Made by a program: the position numbers and the translations under genes. Source: Amycolatopsis lurida (GTDB taxonomy: Bacteria; Actinomycetota; Actinomycetes; Mycobacteriales; Pseudonocardiaceae). From it: a DNA stretch of 64,000 nt. The stretch lies in assembly GCF_900105055.1 (NCBI RefSeq), contig NZ_FNTA01000004.1:992001-1056000 (forward strand). The letters are read 5' to 3'. Positions 1 to 7,671 of the stretch are shown in pieces. The number at the start of each line of letters is the position of its first letter. The stretch's first letter is position 1. The notes beneath the pieces are model-generated. The model saw only the letters and a program-made list of their open reading frames with translations. It did not search any database and was not told the origin of the DNA.

Positions 1-228
1 AGCCGTGACAAGGCGGCGAACTTCTGGCCGCTGGCGATCCTGTCCATGGGCGAGTCGTGGCACAACTCCCACCACGCCGACCCGACCTGCGCGCGGCACG
101 GTGTCCTGCGCGGACAGGTCGACGTGTCGGCGCGGGTGATCTGGCTGTTCGAGAAGTTCGGCTGGGCACGGGACGTGCGGTGGCCGAAGCCGGAGCGCTT
201 GGCCGCCAAACTCGCGAAACCCGCCTGA
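1..228 (+). CDS. Acyl-CoA / fatty acid desaturase, C-terminal fragment
   Basis: The reading frame is open from the first base to a TGA at 226-228, so only the last 75 residues are present and the start lies outside the window. The fragment carries HNSHHADP, the third histidine box (HxxHH) of membrane-bound di-iron acyl desaturases, followed by a basic tail ending LAAKLAKPA. Members insert a double bond, usually at carbon 9, into acyl-CoA or acyl lipids at the cytoplasmic membrane. The family call rests on this one motif and its distance from the C-terminus. Substrate and regiochemistry cannot be read from the fragment. It converges on the next gene. Confidence 0.8.
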   Translation, partial: SRDKAANFWPLAILSMGESWHNSHHADPTCARHGVLRGQVDVSARVIWLFEKFGWARDVRWPKPERLAAKLAKPA

Positions 229-236
229 CCCCCGCT

Positions 237-272
237 CCGCCATCGCAATTCGTCATCTACTTGCGACGGCGG
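237..272. terminator. Inverted repeat between convergent genes
   Basis: Arms CCGCCATCGCAA (237-248) and TTGCGACGGCGG (261-272) pair over 12 bases with one mismatch around a 12-nt loop. It sits between two convergent stop codons and could act as a bidirectional terminator. There is no T-run. Confidence 0.5.
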
Positions 273-277
273 GCGGG

Positions 278-1144
278 TCAGGCGAGTTGCTGGCGGACGG
301 CGGAGGCGAAACGCCAGGCCGCGGCGGCGTCGGTCTGCCGGAACCCGAGCGAAGGCTCGACGAGCTCCAGTTCCAGCAGCAGCGGCCTGCCGTCCGGCCC
401 GGCGACGAGGTCGACGCGGGCGTAGAGCAGTTCCGCGCGCAGGATGCCGAGCAGCGCCGCGGTCGCGTCCAAAGCGTCTTCGGCCAGCGCCCGGAATCCC
501 GCGGCGGGCTGCACGGGCGCGAGCTTCTCCGTCACGTACAGCCCGGATTCGTCGAGTTCCCGGCCCAGCATCGCGGCCTTCGAGAAGGCGTGCGAGTACA
601 CGCCGCCGAAGTACACCAGTGCGATCTCGCCTTCACTGTCCACACTGGACTGGTACGGCTGGAGCAGCACGGTGTTCCCGTCGGCCTGCAGCCCGGAGAG
701 ATGTGCGGCGGCCGCGTCGCCCGCCGTGAACCGGCCCGCGCCTCGCGAACCGGCACCGACCGCGGGCTTCAGCACGAACTCGCCCTTGGGCCAGCGCGGG
801 GCCTTGTCGTCCGGCGCGATCAGGGTCGTCGGCACGACCGCGACCCCGGCGTCGCCGAGTTCGGCCAGGTAGGACTTGTCGGTGTTCCACCGCACGACAT
901 CGGCCGAATTGGCCAGTGACGGCACGGATTCGGTCCAGGACAGGAACTCGTCGCGGCGCTCGGCGTAGTCCCAGGTGGCGCGCAGCACGACGATGTCCGC
1001 GGCGCCGAAATCGACGGTCGTGCCGTCCCAGGCGGCCCAGCGGGTCTTGAAGCCGAGGTCGGCCAGCGCCTCGGGTACCGCGTGCTCGTCGCCGTCGCCT
1101 TCCGGCAGGCTGGAGCAGGCGACGAAGATCGCGGAGCCGCTCAC
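278..1144 (-). CDS. ATP-grasp domain protein
   Basis: A 288-residue cytoplasmic protein with the ATP-grasp layout seen in RimK and glutathione-synthetase-like ligases. RWNTDKSYLAEL is the segment entering the ATP-binding half. GEFVLKPAVGAGSRGAG provides the nucleotide-binding lysine and glycine loop. LLYARVDLVAGPDGRPLLLELELVEP is the metal-binding end, with the D...E..E pattern. Such enzymes join a carboxylate to an amine or thiol via an acyl phosphate. The substrate is unknown. I chose GTG at 1144 because its GTGA overlaps the stop of the upstream small gene; a longer reading into that gene adds only basic, non-homologous residues. The two genes form a translationally coupled pair. Confidence 0.78.
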   Translation of the reverse strand: MSGSAIFVACSSLPEGDGDEHAVPEALADLGFKTRWAAWDGTTVDFGAADIVVLRATWDYAERRDEFLSWTESVPSLANSADVVRWNTDKSYLAELGDAGVAVVPTTLIAPDDKAPRWPKGEFVLKPAVGAGSRGAGRFTAGDAAAAHLSGLQADGNTVLLQPYQSSVDSEGEIALVYFGGVYSHAFSKAAMLGRELDESGLYVTEKLAPVQPAAGFRALAEDALDATAALLGILRAELLYARVDLVAGPDGRPLLLELELVEPSLGFRQTDAAAAWRFASAVRQQLA

Positions 1145-1449
1145 TTCCCCGCCATCCGGCGGCGGTGCTCGGCGCCGATCTTGGTGGCCTTCACGGTCTC
1201 GCTGTCCCATTCGGCGGGCTCGAGGTCTTCGACGGCCTCGACCAGCGCCTCGCCCGCCTCGACGGAGGTGACGACGACGTCGCCCAGCGCGCCGTCGGCG
1301 CCCACGAGCACGACGCGCGCGCCGACCCGGCCGATGTTCTCCACCACCGCGCGCGACGGCTTCCCGTGCCGCTTCACGAAGTCGCGGGCGGCCGCGACCT
1401 GGCGCGACGTGGGGGCGGCGGTCTCGGTCTTCTCTTCGGTCTCAGCCAC
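1141..1449 (-). CDS. Conserved hypothetical protein, 102 aa
   Basis: Small, charged, cytoplasmic protein with no signal peptide or membrane segment. It has an acidic N-terminus (ETEEKTETA), a possible helix around RQVAAARDFVKRHGKPSRAVV, a beta-rich middle (ARVVLVGADGALGDVVVTSV) and a basic C-terminus (EHRRRMAGK). I do not recognise the family. It starts with GTG at 1449, with a -10-like TAAGCT six nt upstream, which suggests a leaderless transcript. Its stop overlaps the start of the ATP-grasp gene, so the two are probably co-expressed. Codon use matches the neighbours, so I take it as a real gene. Confidence 0.65.
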   Translation of the reverse strand: MAETEEKTETAAPTSRQVAAARDFVKRHGKPSRAVVENIGRVGARVVLVGADGALGDVVVTSVEAGEALVEAVEDLEPAEWDSETVKATKIGAEHRRRMAGK

Positions 1450-1455
1450 GCGCCG

Positions 1456-1461
1456 AGCTTA
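1456..1461 (-). promoter_or_regulatory. -10 element TAAGCT, leaderless-type promoter
   Basis: TAAGCT on the minus strand ends six nt before the GTG at 1449. That spacing places transcription start at or next to the start codon. No -35 is recognisable. Confidence 0.45.
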
Positions 1462-1544
1462 ACCGCGAAAGGCCCGGGACGCGGAATAACCGTGGCGTCG
1501 GCCATAGTTGTGCCGGTCGGAACGACCTTGAACGAGGAGGATGT

Positions 1545-2516
1545 ATGCCCGCGGCAGTGCAGATCCGGCGAACCGGTGGCCCCGAAGTCCTTGAACTATC
1601 GGAAGTCGAGGTCGGTGAACCCGGTTCCGGCGAACTGCTCGTGGACGTCGCGGCGGCGGGCGTCAACTACATCGACACCTATCACCGCGAGGGCATCTAC
1701 CCGGTCGACACCCCGTTCATCCTGGGTATGGAGGGCGCCGGCACGGTGGCCGCGGTCGGCGCGGACATGACCGGTTTCGCCGTCGGCGACCGGGTCGCCT
1801 GGCAGGGTTCGCTGGGCAGCTACGCCCAGCGCCGCCTGGTGCCCGCCACGATCGCGGTGAAGATCCCGGATGGCGTCTCCGAGGAGACCGCCGCCGCCAC
1901 GATGCTCCAGGGGATCACCGCGCACGCGCTGATCGCCTCGACCTACGAGGTCAAGGCCGGTGACGACGTGCTGATCCACGCCGCGGCGGGCGGCATGGGC
2001 CTGCTGCTGGTCCAGCTGGCCAAGGCCCGCGGCGCCCGGGTCATCGGCACCGTCTCCACCGACGAGAAGGCCGAACTCGCCAAGCAGGCGGGCGCGGACG
2101 ACGTCATCCGCTACGACCAGGTCGACTTCGCCAAGGCCACCCGCGACCTCACCGGCGGCAAGGGCGTCGAGGTCGTCTACGACGGGGTCGGCAAGTCCAC
2201 TGTGGACGGCAGCCTCGCGAGCCTGAAGATCCGCGGCCTGCTCGCCCTCTACGGCGCGGCCAGCGGCCCGGTGCCGCCCATCGACCCGCAACTGCTCAAC
2301 CGCAGCGGCTCGGTGTACCTCACCCGCCCGACCTCCGCGCACTACGTGCTCACCCGCGAGGAACTGGAGTGGCGCGTGAACGAGCTGTTCGCCGCCGTTC
2401 AGGACGGCTCGCTGAACATCCGGATCGGCGGCCGCTACCCGCTGGCCGACGCGCGCCAGGCGCACGAAGACCTCCAGGGGCGCCGCACCACCGGCAAGCT
2501 CCTGCTGATCCCGTGA
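1545..2516 (+). CDS. qor: NADPH:quinone oxidoreductase, zinc-independent MDR family
   Basis: A 323-residue cytoplasmic medium-chain dehydrogenase/reductase. The N-terminal GroES-like part includes GVNYIDTYHREGIYP, typical of Qor. The Rossmann part carries the NADPH loop AAAGGMGLLLVQLAK. The C-terminal GKLLLIP is also characteristic. Catalytic zinc cysteines are absent, as expected for quinone reductases. It reduces quinones or other electrophilic enones with NADPH. The ATG at 1545 follows a strong GAGGAGG ribosome site. The stop overlaps the GTG of the next gene. The relative position to ctaB and tkt matches the mycobacterial qor locus. Confidence 0.9.
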   Translation: MPAAVQIRRTGGPEVLELSEVEVGEPGSGELLVDVAAAGVNYIDTYHREGIYPVDTPFILGMEGAGTVAAVGADMTGFAVGDRVAWQGSLGSYAQRRLVPATIAVKIPDGVSEETAAATMLQGITAHALIASTYEVKAGDDVLIHAAAGGMGLLLVQLAKARGARVIGTVSTDEKAELAKQAGADDVIRYDQVDFAKATRDLTGGKGVEVVYDGVGKSTVDGSLASLKIRGLLALYGAASGPVPPIDPQLLNRSGSVYLTRPTSAHYVLTREELEWRVNELFAAVQDGSLNIRIGGRYPLADARQAHEDLQGRRTTGKLLLIP

Positions 2517-3043
2517 CGGCGCTCTGGCCGGAGGAGGTCCGGCTCACCGGCGAGGGGCTCGTCCTGCGGGAGTGGGTCGAGGACGACATCGCGTTCATGC
2601 CGGGGCTGTTCGACAATCCCGCTGTCGCCCGGTTCACGCCGCTGCCTTCCCCGTTCGACGAGGTGGCGGCGAAGGCCCACTACGCGAAGTCCGTCGCACG
2701 CCGCGCGGAAGGCAACGGACTACGGCTCGCCATCACGGCCGACGGCGGCGAACCGCTCGGCGAGGTGGTGCTGTTCCTGAAAGAGGATTCGGCCGAACTC
2801 GGATACGCCGTCGGTCCCGCCCACCGCGGGCAGGACCTGGCGGCGCGGTCGCTGCGGGTCCTCACCGCGCACGCGCTGGACCTGGGGCTCGGACCGCTGC
2901 AGCTGAAGATCGACGCCGAGAACGCGGCCAGTCAGGCCGTCGCCCGCCGCGTCGGCTACGCCCTGACCGACGCTCCGCCCGAGACGAAGGTCGAGAAGGG
3001 ACTGAAGATCACGCTGCTCACCTGGGAGTACGCCGGGTCCTGA
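2513..3043 (+). CDS. GNAT-family N-acetyltransferase
   Basis: A 176-residue protein with the RimJ/RimL-like GNAT pattern. RLTGEGLVLREWVEDDIAFM opens the first strand and helix. DSAELGYAVGPAHRGQDLAAR is motif A, which binds the acetyl-CoA pyrophosphate. LQLKIDAENAASQAVARRVGY is motif B. It moves an acetyl group from acetyl-CoA to an amine, possibly a protein N-terminus or a small molecule; the target is unknown. GTG at 2513 overlaps the qor stop (GTGA) and replaces a longer frame reading back into qor. A 27-bp perfect hairpin follows the gene directly. Confidence 0.85.
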   Translation: MTALWPEEVRLTGEGLVLREWVEDDIAFMPGLFDNPAVARFTPLPSPFDEVAAKAHYAKSVARRAEGNGLRLAITADGGEPLGEVVLFLKEDSAELGYAVGPAHRGQDLAARSLRVLTAHALDLGLGPLQLKIDAENAASQAVARRVGYALTDAPPETKVEKGLKITLLTWEYAGS

Positions 3044-3047
3044 CGAG

Positions 3048-3106
3048 AAGTCCGTGAAGGCCTCCTTGAGGGACTCTGGGTCCCTCAAGGAGGCCTTCAC
3101 GGACTT
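3048..3106. repeat. Perfect 27-bp palindrome (family C) between convergent genes
   Basis: Arms 3048-3074 and 3080-3106 are exact reverse complements around a 5-nt loop (TCTGG); the left arm begins AAGTCCGTGAAGGCC. It starts five bases after the acetyltransferase stop and its right end touches the stop codon of the opposing gene, so it can serve both as terminator. No T-run. Decayed relatives sit at 17329-17368 and 60415-60455. Confidence 0.85.
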
Positions 3107-3351
3107 CAGCCGAGCGTACGGACCCAGAGCGCCCGCAGCCGGAACTCGTCCTGTTCCGCGTGCTCGACGGTCAACTCGACCTCGTCGCCTACGTCGAGCT
3201 TCCGGAATTCCTCTGGCCCGAAGCCCTCCAGCATCGCGTAGTGGACCCAGATCGGGTCGGCGAAATCGGCCGACCCGACCACTCCCCAGCCCTCGTCCAC
3301 CAGCCAGGAACGAACCGTTCCTCGGTGGACGCGGCCGTCGGAAGTCCCCAT
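3106..3351 (-). CDS. Cold-shock-domain-like small protein
   Basis: 81 residues that follow the cold-shock OB-fold. HRGTVRSWLVDEGWGVV corresponds to the GTVKWFNxxKGFGFI strand pair. DPIWVHYAML matches the DVFVHxSAI segment. GDEVELTVEHAEQDEFRLRAL matches the closing strands. The aromatic RNP residues are only partly kept (F replaced by L, W or V), so nucleic-acid binding is plausible but weaker evidence than for a canonical Csp. ATG at 3351 overlaps the stop of the FKBP gene by four bases, so translation is coupled to a peptidyl-prolyl isomerase. Confidence 0.7.
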   Translation of the reverse strand: MGTSDGRVHRGTVRSWLVDEGWGVVGSADFADPIWVHYAMLEGFGPEEFRKLDVGDEVELTVEHAEQDEFRLRALWVRTLG

Positions 3352-3920
3352 CAGCCCTTGTCGGTCGGGACGCTCACCGCGTCGGTCACGAACACCAGCG
3401 TCTCGTTCGGCGCGATACCGTTGCCGCCCTGGCCGTAACCGAGGTCCGGCGGGATGATCAGCAGCCGCCGCGCGCCCTGCTTGATCCCTTCGAGGCCCTT
3501 GTCCCAGCCCTGGATGACCATGCCGGCGCCGAGCGTCAGCTCGAACGGTTCACCGCGGTCGAACGAGCTGTCGAGCTTTTGCTTGTTCGACCAGGTGACC
3601 AGCGAATAGTTCATCTTCAGGTTCGCGCCCGCCTTGGCGCCCTCGCCGGTGCCGGGCTCGAGGTCCTTGGTGATGAGCTTCTTCGGCGGGTCGCAGTCGT
3701 CCGGGATGGTGATGGCCGGCGCCTCGCCGAACTTCCCGGTGGTCTTCACGTCCTCGGCCGTGCATTCCTTGCCCTTGGGGGCGGCGGGAGCCGAGGACGA
3801 CGCCGACGCGGGAGCCGCGCCGGAGGTCTGGGCCGAACCCGCGGTGTTCTGTTTCCCGCCACAGGCCGCCAGGGCGAGGACGCCCGCGCCGATGACCACG
3901 ATCTTGCCGAGTGTGCGCAT
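3351..3920 (-). CDS. FKBP-type peptidyl-prolyl cis-trans isomerase, lipoprotein
   Basis: 189 residues. It starts with a lipoprotein signal, MRTLGKIVVIGAGVLALAACGG, whose lipobox LAAC predicts membrane anchoring outside the cell. A Ser/Ala-rich linker follows. The C-terminal half is an FKBP domain: MNYSLVTWSNKQKLDSSFDRG, then GMVIQGWDKGLEGIKQGARR, then LIIPPDLGYG. It speeds folding of exported proteins at Xaa-Pro bonds. I chose ATG at 3920 because it gives the complete signal peptide and lies seven nt after a TAAGGT -10 element that overlaps the helicase stop codon. It forms an operon with the downstream cold-shock-like gene. Confidence 0.9.
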   Translation of the reverse strand: MRTLGKIVVIGAGVLALAACGGKQNTAGSAQTSGAAPASASSSAPAAPKGKECTAEDVKTTGKFGEAPAITIPDDCDPPKKLITKDLEPGTGEGAKAGANLKMNYSLVTWSNKQKLDSSFDRGEPFELTLGAGMVIQGWDKGLEGIKQGARRLLIIPPDLGYGQGGNGIAPNETLVFVTDAVSVPTDKG

Positions 3921-3927
3921 GCGGCCG

Positions 3928-3933
3928 ACCTTA
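3928..3933 (-). promoter_or_regulatory. -10 element TAAGGT overlapping the upstream stop codon
   Basis: TAAGGT on the minus strand is separated from the FKBP ATG by seven nt, the leaderless spacing. Its TAA is also the stop codon of the helicase gene (3931-3933), so promoter and gene end share bases. Confidence 0.5.
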
Positions 3934-6255
3934 GCCAAGACCCTCCAGCGCCGGAACAAGGTCACCGGTCTGCACTACGCCCATCCGACGGGTCGCCCTG
4001 GTCAGGGCCACATAAAGATCGTTGAGCCCACGCGGCGACTCGGCGACGACCTCGTCCGGGGACACCAGCAGCACCGAGTCGAACTCCAGGCCCTTCGCCC
4101 GCTCGACCGGCATCACCGACACCCGGTCCCCCGCCTCGCCGAGCGTCTCCGAGAGCGAAGCGACCAGGGGCGACGGACACAGCACGGCGACCGTTCCACC
4201 GTCCACAGCGGACAGTTCGGCATCGACGAGGCGGGGCAGTTCCGCGGTGAGATCCGCCGGGGCCACGGACCGGAGCCAGGGTTCGAAACCCGTCTCCCGC
4301 ACCGAAACCGGCGCCTCGAGTTCCGGGTTGACCTCGGCGAGCACCCGGGACGCGACGGCCATGATCTCCGCCGGGGTCCGGTAGTTCACGGTCAGTTCCT
4401 CGAGTCGCCAGCGATCGGCGACGTACGGCGAAAGCGCCTCGCCCCACGTCCGCGCCCCGCCGGCCGCCCCGGTCTGGGCGACGTCGCCGACCAGCGTCAT
4501 CGACCGGTTCGGCGACCGGCGCATCAGCAGCCGCCAGTCCATCGCGGTCAGCTCCTGCGCCTCGTCGACGATCACGTGCCCGAAGGTCCACGTCCGGTCC
4601 TGGGCGGCCCGCTGCGCCGCGGTCATCTCGCTGCGGCGCTGCTGACGTTCGGCGAACAGCTCCGCGTCGAGGACGTCGCCCACCCGCAGCAGTTCCTCGT
4701 CGACGATCTCCTCGTCCTGTTCGAGGATGTCGAGCACGCCTTCCGCGTAGGCGCGGTCTTCCCGCTCGCGGCGAGCGGCCTCGGCCCGGGCTTCGGTGTC
4801 GTCCTCGCCGAGCAGCTCGGCGAGTTCGTCGAGCAGGGGGACGTCCGACGGGCTCCACTTCGCGTCGGTCGGGCTGTAGAGATGCTCACGGTCGGTGTCC
4901 GACAGGGCTTTTCCGGCCGCGCTGCGCAACCGTTCGCGGTCGGCGAACAGCTCGTCGAGCACGATCTCGGGGGTGAGTTTCGGCCACAGCCCGTCGATCG
5001 CGGCCGCCACGTTCTTGTCCGCGGCGACCTCGGCCCGGATGTCCTGGACGTCCCGCGCGTCGAGCAGGTCCTCCCCCAGTTTGCGGGCGGCCTGCCGGGT
5101 CAGCGCGTCGAGGAGGTCCGAGACGAAGATCCGCCGGGCGAGGTTGTGCGGGCGGCGCGACCGGCGGGCCCGTGTCCGCGCCTCGGTGCAGGTCTTGCGG
5201 TCGAGCATGAGGATCTCGCGCTCGAACTCGATCTCCAGCACCGGTTCGGGCACGCGCTGGCGGTCGCGGACCGCGTTGGCGAGCACGTCGGCCATCACCG
5301 GACGGCCTTTGATCTCGGCGGCCTCGCGGGTGATCGGGCCGTCGGCGTCCAGCCCCGGGTACAGCTGCCCGATCGTGGCCAGCAGCACCCCGGTCTCGCC
5401 CAGCGACGGCAGGACCTGCCCGATGTAGCGCAGGAACGTGCTGTTCGGCCCGACCACCAGCACGCCGCGCGTGGTCAGCTGCTGGCGATGCGTGTAGAGC
5501 AGGTACGCCGCGCGGTGCAGCGCGACGGCGGTCTTGCCGGTTCCCGGGCCGCCCTGGACCACCAGGACTCCGTTCGGCGACGCGCGGATGATGCGATCCT
5601 GTTCGGCCTGGATGGTGGCGACGATGTCGCTCATCTCGCCGGTGCGACGGCGTTCGAGGGCGGCCAGCAGCGCCGCCTCGCCCGCGAGGCCGAGGTCTTG
5701 GCCCTGGTCGGCGGCGGAGAGGTCGAGGATCTCGTCGTCGACGCCGACGACCTTCCGGCTCAGCGACCGGATGTGGCGGCGGCGCCGCACACCTTCGGGT
5801 GAAGCGGCGGTGGCGAGGTAGAAGGGCCGCGCGACCGGCGCGCGCCAGTCGACGAGCAGCGGACGGTACTCGTCGTCCTCGTCGAACAGTCCGAGCCGCC
5901 CGATGTAGGTGGTCTCCTCGCCATGCTCCGGAAGGAAGTCGAGGCGGCCGAAGCACAGGCCCTGCTCGACGGAGCTCAGCTGGGCCAGCCTGTCGGTGTA
6001 CAGCGTCGTGGCGACGTCGCGTTCGGTGCGCGCCTGCGGGGTTCCGCCGGTCTGGCGCAGCGTCTCGTCGAGCCTGCGCTGCGCGTCCACGCGTTCGGCG
6101 TCGAGCTTGCGGTAGAGGGTGGTGACGTACTGCTGCTCGAGCGCGACGTCCTGCTCGAGCGCGTCGGGTTCCCGGTCCGGGGACACGGACAAAAGCAGCC
6201 TGCTTTCGAGAGGTGGGACAGGGGCCGAACGAGTTACAACGGCGCCCGCCATCAT
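3931..6255 (-). CDS. HelD/HelR-like superfamily 1 helicase, RNA polymerase recycling ATPase
   Basis: 774 residues with a UvrD/Rep-type SF1 core split by inserts. The N-terminal coiled coil (about 30-100, EQDVALEQQYVTTLYRKLDA) precedes YIGRLGLFDEDDEYRPLLVDWRAP, a block typical of HelD. Walker A GGPGTGKT is at 235-242. VIVDEAQELTAMDW is motif II. GDVAQTGAAGG and AKGLEFDSVLL are later helicase motifs. HelD proteins displace nucleic acids from stalled RNA polymerase; in Streptomyces the HelR branch also protects polymerase from rifamycins. The branch here cannot be decided by eye. ATG at 6255 follows the efflux-pump stop by one base, so the two are co-transcribed. RbpA, another polymerase-binding protein, is encoded at 19 kb. 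Confidence 0.85.
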   Translation of the reverse strand: MMAGAVVTRSAPVPPLESRLLLSVSPDREPDALEQDVALEQQYVTTLYRKLDAERVDAQRRLDETLRQTGGTPQARTERDVATTLYTDRLAQLSSVEQGLCFGRLDFLPEHGEETTYIGRLGLFDEDDEYRPLLVDWRAPVARPFYLATAASPEGVRRRRHIRSLSRKVVGVDDEILDLSAADQGQDLGLAGEAALLAALERRRTGEMSDIVATIQAEQDRIIRASPNGVLVVQGGPGTGKTAVALHRAAYLLYTHRQQLTTRGVLVVGPNSTFLRYIGQVLPSLGETGVLLATIGQLYPGLDADGPITREAAEIKGRPVMADVLANAVRDRQRVPEPVLEIEFEREILMLDRKTCTEARTRARRSRRPHNLARRIFVSDLLDALTRQAARKLGEDLLDARDVQDIRAEVAADKNVAAAIDGLWPKLTPEIVLDELFADRERLRSAAGKALSDTDREHLYSPTDAKWSPSDVPLLDELAELLGEDDTEARAEAARREREDRAYAEGVLDILEQDEEIVDEELLRVGDVLDAELFAERQQRRSEMTAAQRAAQDRTWTFGHVIVDEAQELTAMDWRLLMRRSPNRSMTLVGDVAQTGAAGGARTWGEALSPYVADRWRLEELTVNYRTPAEIMAVASRVLAEVNPELEAPVSVRETGFEPWLRSVAPADLTAELPRLVDAELSAVDGGTVAVLCPSPLVASLSETLGEAGDRVSVMPVERAKGLEFDSVLLVSPDEVVAESPRGLNDLYVALTRATRRMGVVQTGDLVPALEGLG

Positions 6256-6256
6256 C

Positions 6257-7438
6257 TCATTCCCGCGCTCTCACCCGGACCAGGAGGAAGGCGGCGAGGG
6301 AGAGGACGGTGACGACGACGGCCCACAGGACGTTCTCGTGGAGCAGGACGGCGATGGTGGCCGCGACACCCGCGATGGACTGCGCGACGAAGCCGCACAG
6401 CGCGACGGCGTACGCGTCGTGCGCGGGCACTTCGCTCACCGCGACGGCCATGCTGCTCGGGAAGAGCGCGGCCTGGCCGAAGGTGATCCCGCAGTACAGC
6501 GCGATGAACGTCACGAGCGCGGCCGTGAGCGGGATCGCGGGCACGAGCCACAACGCGATCGTCAGCGCGCCGGCACCGGTCATGACCAGCGCGCCCGCCC
6601 GCATCAGCCACGGTGAGCCCTTGCGGGCGGCCAGCCGGTTCACCAGCAGTGCGCCGCCGAAGTAGGCCAGCCCGAACAGGAGGCCGAGGCTGCCGTACTG
6701 CTCCACGCTCAACCCGAAGTGCCGCTGGAAGACGAACGGCGCGACCTCCTGGAGAAGGACGATCGTCGCGAAGCCGAGCCCCGCCGCGATCGTCGGCCGC
6801 AGGAACGCCGGAACGGCGAGGATCCGGAGATAGATCCGGACCATGCCCATCTTCTCGCCGCTGCTCTTGCGGAGCGGAATCGTCAGCGTGCCGATGACGC
6901 AGAGCACCCCCGCCGCCGTCAGCACCGCGAAACCGCCCTGCCACCCGCCGATCAGCCCGCCGGCGAACTGCCCGCCGCCGAGTGCGGTGACGAACGCGAT
7001 GGACAGCACCGAAAGCCGCTTGGCGAGCGCGTCGCCGTCACCGAGGTCCCGCACGGCGATACGGGCGATGATCGCCGCGCCTCCGGCACCGATCCCTTGC
7101 AGGGCACGGAGAACGAGGAGCCACGTGGGTGACGTGGTGACGATGAGCACCGCGCTCGACACGGCGAACAGGCCCAGCGACGCCAGCAACGCGGCCCGGC
7201 GACCGAGCCGGTCGGCCGCCCGGCCCCACAGCACCACCGGTGCCGCCGCGCCGATGACGAACAGCGACACCGACAGCGCCGCGACGCTGCGCGACACCCC
7301 GAAGTCGCGCTCGATCAGCGGGAGGGCGGGAAGGTAGATCGTCGTCGCCATCTGCGCGGTGAAGACGATCAGGCAGGCGACCGCCATGGTCGCGCGCCCG
7401 GCTCGGACGGTGGCCGGGCGTTCGGTTGTGCTCGTCAC
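6257..7438 (-). CDS. MFS drug-resistance transporter, Bcr/CflA type
   Basis: 393 residues with about 12 membrane helices. TTIYLPALPLIERDFGVS is the first-helix exit typical of the Bcr/CflA DHA1 group, and GRAADRLGRRAALLASL is MFS motif A. It is expected to export small lipophilic compounds using the proton gradient. GTG at 7438 is chosen from the homologous start (VTSTTERPATVRAG). An extension upstream would translate an intergenic palindrome into MKAPFPRLSRGKG and is not credible. The stop is one base from the helicase start, so pump and polymerase-protecting ATPase probably act in one antibiotic-tolerance operon (inference). Confidence 0.85.
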   Translation of the reverse strand: MTSTTERPATVRAGRATMAVACLIVFTAQMATTIYLPALPLIERDFGVSRSVAALSVSLFVIGAAAPVVLWGRAADRLGRRAALLASLGLFAVSSAVLIVTTSPTWLLVLRALQGIGAGGAAIIARIAVRDLGDGDALAKRLSVLSIAFVTALGGGQFAGGLIGGWQGGFAVLTAAGVLCVIGTLTIPLRKSSGEKMGMVRIYLRILAVPAFLRPTIAAGLGFATIVLLQEVAPFVFQRHFGLSVEQYGSLGLLFGLAYFGGALLVNRLAARKGSPWLMRAGALVMTGAGALTIALWLVPAIPLTAALVTFIALYCGITFGQAALFPSSMAVAVSEVPAHDAYAVALCGFVAQSIAGVAATIAVLLHENVLWAVVVTVLSLAAFLLVRVRARE

Positions 7439-7610
7439 TCCGCCGGACGGTACTGACGGGTAGCCGGGCCGGGTAGCGCACTCCATCAGGTGGGAAGCCG
7501 GGTCCGAAGGCACCTTCACGACAGGCGGGCCGCACGTCCTCGGGATGACCGTGAGCAGCTTGGTGCCCCGAATGCGACATTGGGAACTCTCCCGCCACCA
7601 GAGCACCACA

Positions 7611-7663
7611 CGCGTGAAGGCCCCCTTCCCTCGGCTGAGCCGAGGGAAGGGGGCCTTCACGCG
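7611..7663. repeat. Palindrome family A, copy 1
   Basis: Two perfect 26-nt arms (7611-7636 and 7638-7663) around one central base. The left arm opens CGCGTGAAGGCCCCCTTCCC. It lies eight bases past the ctaB stop codon and upstream of the efflux operon, so it may terminate ctaB. Further copies are at 17100-17152 and 35448-35500. Confidence 0.9.
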
Positions 7664-7671
7664 CTACAAGA

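Noticed and set aside
3634..5802. 722-codon frame antisense to the helicase gene
   Set aside because: Arg/Gly/Asp-rich shadow of the helicase with no motif.
7439..7660. N-terminal extension of the efflux pump beginning MKAPFPRLSRGKG
   Set aside because: These residues are the translation of palindrome family A, an intergenic repeat, and do not occur in the transporter family.
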